A stretch of 39,395 bases of DNA from Deinococcus aquatilis DSM 23025 (GTDB lineage Bacteria > Deinococcota > Deinococci > Deinococcales > Deinococcaceae). Positions within the stretch are counted from its first letter, which is position 1. Each line of letters opens with the position of its first letter. Under the pieces are notes generated by a model. That model was not told the origin of the DNA and searched no databases. It was given only the letters and a program-made list of their open reading frames with translations. A program made the translations under genes and the position numbers. The stretch spans positions 1-39,395 of the forward strand of contig NZ_KB899739.1 of assembly GCF_000378445.1 (NCBI RefSeq), given 5' to 3'. Of the stretch, positions 36,674-39,395 are shown piece by piece.

Positions 36674-38908
36674 CTATGCGTCCGGCTGCACGGGTACGAT
36701 CAGGAATTCCTGAATCGCCCCCAGTGTGCCCCGCACGCCGGTTCGTTGCCGCTGCGTGTTGTCTTTCATAAAGTACGTCACGTCGTAGCTGTACTCGCGC
36801 ACCGTCGGCCCCAGCGTCACCGTCCAGGTCTGGGCCGCAGGATCGCGGAACATCAGCGCCGTTTCATCTGGCCCCGGCAGGGCCGGATCGTGGTAATTCA
36901 GCCGCACCAGCACGCGCTTGACATCGGCCACAAAATCGAGGTCGCTGGCGTCCACCTCCACCTTGATCAGGCCGTTGGGGGCATTGCCCACCTTCAGCGA
37001 GCCATCGGTTTCCTGCGTGACCCACCCGCTGTCTTCCGACGCGCCGCTGTGCATCAGCGTGGTCTGGCGGTAGCGGTAGGCCCGACGCGCCCTGTCTCTC
37101 AGCAAAAAGCGCCAAGGCAGCATACTGGTCTGATCCTTGGAGAAGCTCAGAGTGCGCTGTACGCGGTAGCCGTTGGCCTGATCCTCGTACTCCAGGTCCA
37201 CGAGCAGTTCGCGCACCTCCTGCCAGTCCACCAGCGGAATCACATTCAGATTGAAGCTGTCTTCAAAAGGCGTGTGAATCGACAGATTCTGCCCGTCTGC
37301 CGCGCCTTCCAGCCAGTCTCCTGCGGTGCGCTGCACGTTTCCGGCGTCGTCTTTGAGGACGTAGGTCACGCGGTAGCGGTACGGCTTGTCCCACGGCGCA
37401 TAGATCACGCGTTTGTAGGTGGCGGCAGGGGTTTTGGCGTCCAGCAGCACGGTTTCTACGGCGCGTGGCACGTTCTGGCGCGGGTCGGCGTACTCGATTT
37501 CCACCTCTATCCCGGTCAGCTTTTCGTCGAAGGCTCCCGGCGCAGTTGCCAACCGGATCTCGATGATGCCGGGATTCGGCACGTTCAGCGTGCAGTAGCG
37601 CAGGGTGCTGTCTCGCCTGTCCAGCACGCTCTGAAGCACCGGGCCAGACTTGTAGTTGACCTCGATATCGACGTGATAGTTGTCTTTGCCCACCGCCGCG
37701 ATCCGGGATTCAAACTTCTTGGGCTTGTTGTCTGCCGCCGTGAAGGCCAGACTTTCGCGCTTGGTGATCCGCGTACCGTCCGGGCGCAGTTGGTCGTAAC
37801 TGAAATGCCCCACCACGCTATGCACGAAGTCGCCGTACTTGGCAAAGTCGAAATTGGTGTCCACGTCTACGGTCAGGGTATTGAAGAACCACGGCGCGTT
37901 GCCCAGATCGATCTCGATCAGCACGTCGTCTACGGGCACACCCAGAAAACTGGGGTTGATCTGGGCGCTCGGGTTGTACTGCCGCTTGATCACGTCCCGG
38001 TAGGACACGTCCAGATCGAAGCGGGCCTGCACGTCCTGTTGCAGGTAATTCATCCACTGGCTCTGGCGGTCCTGCTCGGTTTCCACGGTGCCGCCCTTCA
38101 GAAAGTGTTCCTCGATAAAGGCGTCCATCGCCTGAAACGCGAAGGCCCGCAAAGACTCCAGATCGTCCTGCCCCAGTTCCACATTTCCTTTCAGGATTTC
38201 CAGTTTGATCAGGCCCTGAGATTCCATCGTCTCGGCAATGGAGGAGCGGTGCGCCACCTCGTGAGACTCGTCGTTGCCCCAGGTATCGCTGGAACTGACC
38301 TGCTCTTTGGTGTAGCCGATGACCGCTTCCTTGACTTCCCGAGAATCCACATGGCCCCGGATGGTGATGGCCGGAAGCCGCACCGGAAACGCCAGATCAT
38401 ATTCGATGGCCGCCACGCTGCCCTGCTTGCGGAGCGCCTCATAAAACAGGGTCGCGCCGTCTGCGGTCAGTTCCACCGCCAGCGACGCCGTATTGTCTCC
38501 AAACAGGGACGGTTTGCCCAGATTCAGCGCCTTCACGAACTTGTCGTTCTGCATGATGATCAGCCGAACTTCGCCCTCGGTAAAGTCCACCGGGGCCAGC
38601 GTGACTTCCGGCAGCACCGTGGTGGTGGGCATTTCCGAGCGCAGGCGTGATTGCAGAACTTGGCGCACTTTTGCCAGAACCTGCTGATCTTCCCGCATCA
38701 CTGTCGTAAACACCAGATAGCCGCCCCCCGGCTCGGCTCCGGGCCGCTCAATGGCAAACTGATAGCGCATGAAGGTAAATTGCGGTTTGCCGTTTTCGCC
38801 ACGGGCAATGGTGGGTCGGCTGGGCAGGTAATAGAAATTGGCGGGGTTCTCGTCGTCCCGGAAAACAGAGACGCCCTCAATTTCGGCCAGAACAGGAATA
38901 CTCAGCAT
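36674..38908 (-). CDS. Large beta-rich array protein, first gene of the operon (744 aa)
   Basis: ATG 38908 is preceded by GGGAGG at 8 nt; the open frame upstream has no support. Layout: N-module 1-55 (EIEGVSVFRDDENPANFYYL, PSRPTIARGENGKPQFTFMR), extended to about 118; central module about 130-270 (GKPSLFGDNTASLAVELTAD, AAIEYDLAFPVRLPAITIRG, helix 245-270); an intermediate beta domain about 290-440; then three clear repeats at about 446-544, 548-641 and 646-739. Each repeat follows the scheme V-x-V-x-L-x-Y-x-D, a strand with W-x-x-x-L, R-x-Y-x-Y-x-x-T, D/S-G, W, then L-x-V. No signal peptide, membrane helix or catalytic motif is visible. Being promoter-proximal, it is probably the most abundant subunit. 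Confidence 0.75.
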   Translation of the reverse strand: MLSIPVLAEIEGVSVFRDDENPANFYYLPSRPTIARGENGKPQFTFMRYQFAIERPGAEPGGGYLVFTTVMREDQQVLAKVRQVLQSRLRSEMPTTTVLPEVTLAPVDFTEGEVRLIIMQNDKFVKALNLGKPSLFGDNTASLAVELTADGATLFYEALRKQGSVAAIEYDLAFPVRLPAITIRGHVDSREVKEAVIGYTKEQVSSSDTWGNDESHEVAHRSSIAETMESQGLIKLEILKGNVELGQDDLESLRAFAFQAMDAFIEEHFLKGGTVETEQDRQSQWMNYLQQDVQARFDLDVSYRDVIKRQYNPSAQINPSFLGVPVDDVLIEIDLGNAPWFFNTLTVDVDTNFDFAKYGDFVHSVVGHFSYDQLRPDGTRITKRESLAFTAADNKPKKFESRIAAVGKDNYHVDIEVNYKSGPVLQSVLDRRDSTLRYCTLNVPNPGIIEIRLATAPGAFDEKLTGIEVEIEYADPRQNVPRAVETVLLDAKTPAATYKRVIYAPWDKPYRYRVTYVLKDDAGNVQRTAGDWLEGAADGQNLSIHTPFEDSFNLNVIPLVDWQEVRELLVDLEYEDQANGYRVQRTLSFSKDQTSMLPWRFLLRDRARRAYRYRQTTLMHSGASEDSGWVTQETDGSLKVGNAPNGLIKVEVDASDLDFVADVKRVLVRLNYHDPALPGPDETALMFRDPAAQTWTVTLGPTVREYSYDVTYFMKDNTQRQRTGVRGTLGAIQEFLIVPVQPDA

Positions 38909-39156
38909 TCCCTTGCCTCCCTGATACGGAAGAAGACGGTAGAGACGGCAATTGCTGCACCAGCCAGCGGCGGGCAAACTGGGCCTCTCACCTTTTCGCG
39001 TGTCCTCTAGACCCCAGCTCAGCCCCTCTCATTCCCAAACAAGATGTCGAACCTGAGATCTTGAGGAACAGTAAACACCTTGCAGCGTGATCAAGCCATG
39101 ATCAGCGCTGAAACTGGTGCAGGCTGAGGTTGATATTGCAAGGCCTTCGTGGAGGA
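38909..39156. other. Leader region of the large operon
   Basis: About 215 bp lie between the first array gene and the presumed IS3 end near 39125. The operon promoter should be here or inside the IS end. I see no convincing -35/-10 pair. There is no gene. Confidence 0.35.
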
Positions 39157-39395
39157 TCAGTTCAGTGTGGCGCGGTGTTCCTCAAAGCGAGTTGGTGAGC
39201 GGTACCCCAAGCTGGAGTGACGACGCTCGCGGTTGTAAAACACCTCAATCCACTCAAAGACCAAATTACGCGTGTCAGCGCGGTTTCCTTGTGCGGTGTC
39301 GAGTTCCAATTCCATCTTGAGGGTGGCGAAGAAGCTCTCCATCGCCGCGTTGTCCCAGCAGTCTCCCTTGCGGCTCATACTTTGGAGCGCCTTCA
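39157..39395 (-). CDS. IS3-family transposase OrfB, C-terminal part (cut by window edge)
   Basis: The frame enters from the right edge and ends at the TGA at 39157. It carries the end of the catalytic domain: SMSRKGDCWDNAAMESFFAT with the catalytic Glu, then LVFEWIEVFYNRERRHSSLG and YRSPTRFEEH. This is a different IS3 subtype from the two other copies in the window. The element's outer end is probably at about 39125, where TGAGGTTGATATT resembles the TGAGGTTAAG terminus of the decayed IS at 18791. Upstream parts are outside the window. Confidence 0.88.
   Translation of the reverse strand, partial: KALQSMSRKGDCWDNAAMESFFATLKMELELDTAQGNRADTRNLVFEWIEVFYNRERRHSSLGYRSPTRFEEHRATLN

Noticed and set aside
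20129..38908. Phage tail, contractile injection or Tc-toxin cluster
   Set aside because: No sheath, tube, baseplate, AAA+ ATPase, RHS or lysozyme-like protein is recognisable, and the paralogues do not show those families' motifs.

Overview
The window is high-GC bacterial DNA. The MalE/F/G-type sugar importer, the insertion sequences (IS), the codon use and the gene style suggest a Deinococcus-like organism. That assignment is inferred from protein style, since no rRNA or marker gene is present. A ParA-type partition cassette, four IS elements (three of them clearly broken or cut by the window edge) and many gene remnants suggest a plasmid, a secondary replicon or a genomic island.

Left part (1-7640) is a carbohydrate locus. 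The 3' end of an IS630-type transposase runs directly into a GH32 fructosidase that has lost its N-terminal nucleophile motif. Convergent to it is a leftward malE-malF-malG importer operon with no ATPase gene, preceded by a LacI-family regulator. That regulator's promoter carries two identical 16-bp palindromic operators.

Middle-left (7640-13790) holds two back-to-back MarR-controlled redox operons. The leftward one is marR, a quinone-oxidoreductase-type dehydrogenase and a frameshifted MFS transporter. The rightward one is marR, DoxX/CatD-like, an NADP-binding oxidoreductase, a CatE/MhqO-like VOC protein and an MhqD-like carboxylesterase. It resembles the Bacillus MhqR/CatDE quinone and catechol stress regulon. 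It is cut by an IS3-family element placed where the next start codon would be.

Middle (13790-20130) is a mosaic. It contains an intact-looking IS3 element, a coupled trio (small ORF, DUF2442-like, XRE regulator), a small hypothetical gene, remnants of a metallophosphoesterase and of a YgjP/DUF45-type metallopeptidase joined tail to tail, a decayed IS3/IS51-type element, and a parA plus ribbon-helix-helix-like cassette with palindromic sites in its promoter.

Right part (20129-38908) is the most unusual. It is one leftward array of nine genes with gaps of 15-61 bp or overlaps. Seven genes encode large beta-rich proteins that share an N-terminal module, a central 'YDL' module and C-terminal repeats of about 90 residues. 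Six of these are 744-857 aa long and one is a short N-module form; the gene at 22242-24521 is the most divergent. Embedded among them are a phospholipase D-like protein and, last in the operon, a protein that appears to fuse a terpene-cyclase-like alpha/alpha barrel to an ABBA-type aromatic prenyltransferase-like domain. I cannot assign this array to any described system. It is the best candidate here for something new. The window ends inside another IS3-family transposase.
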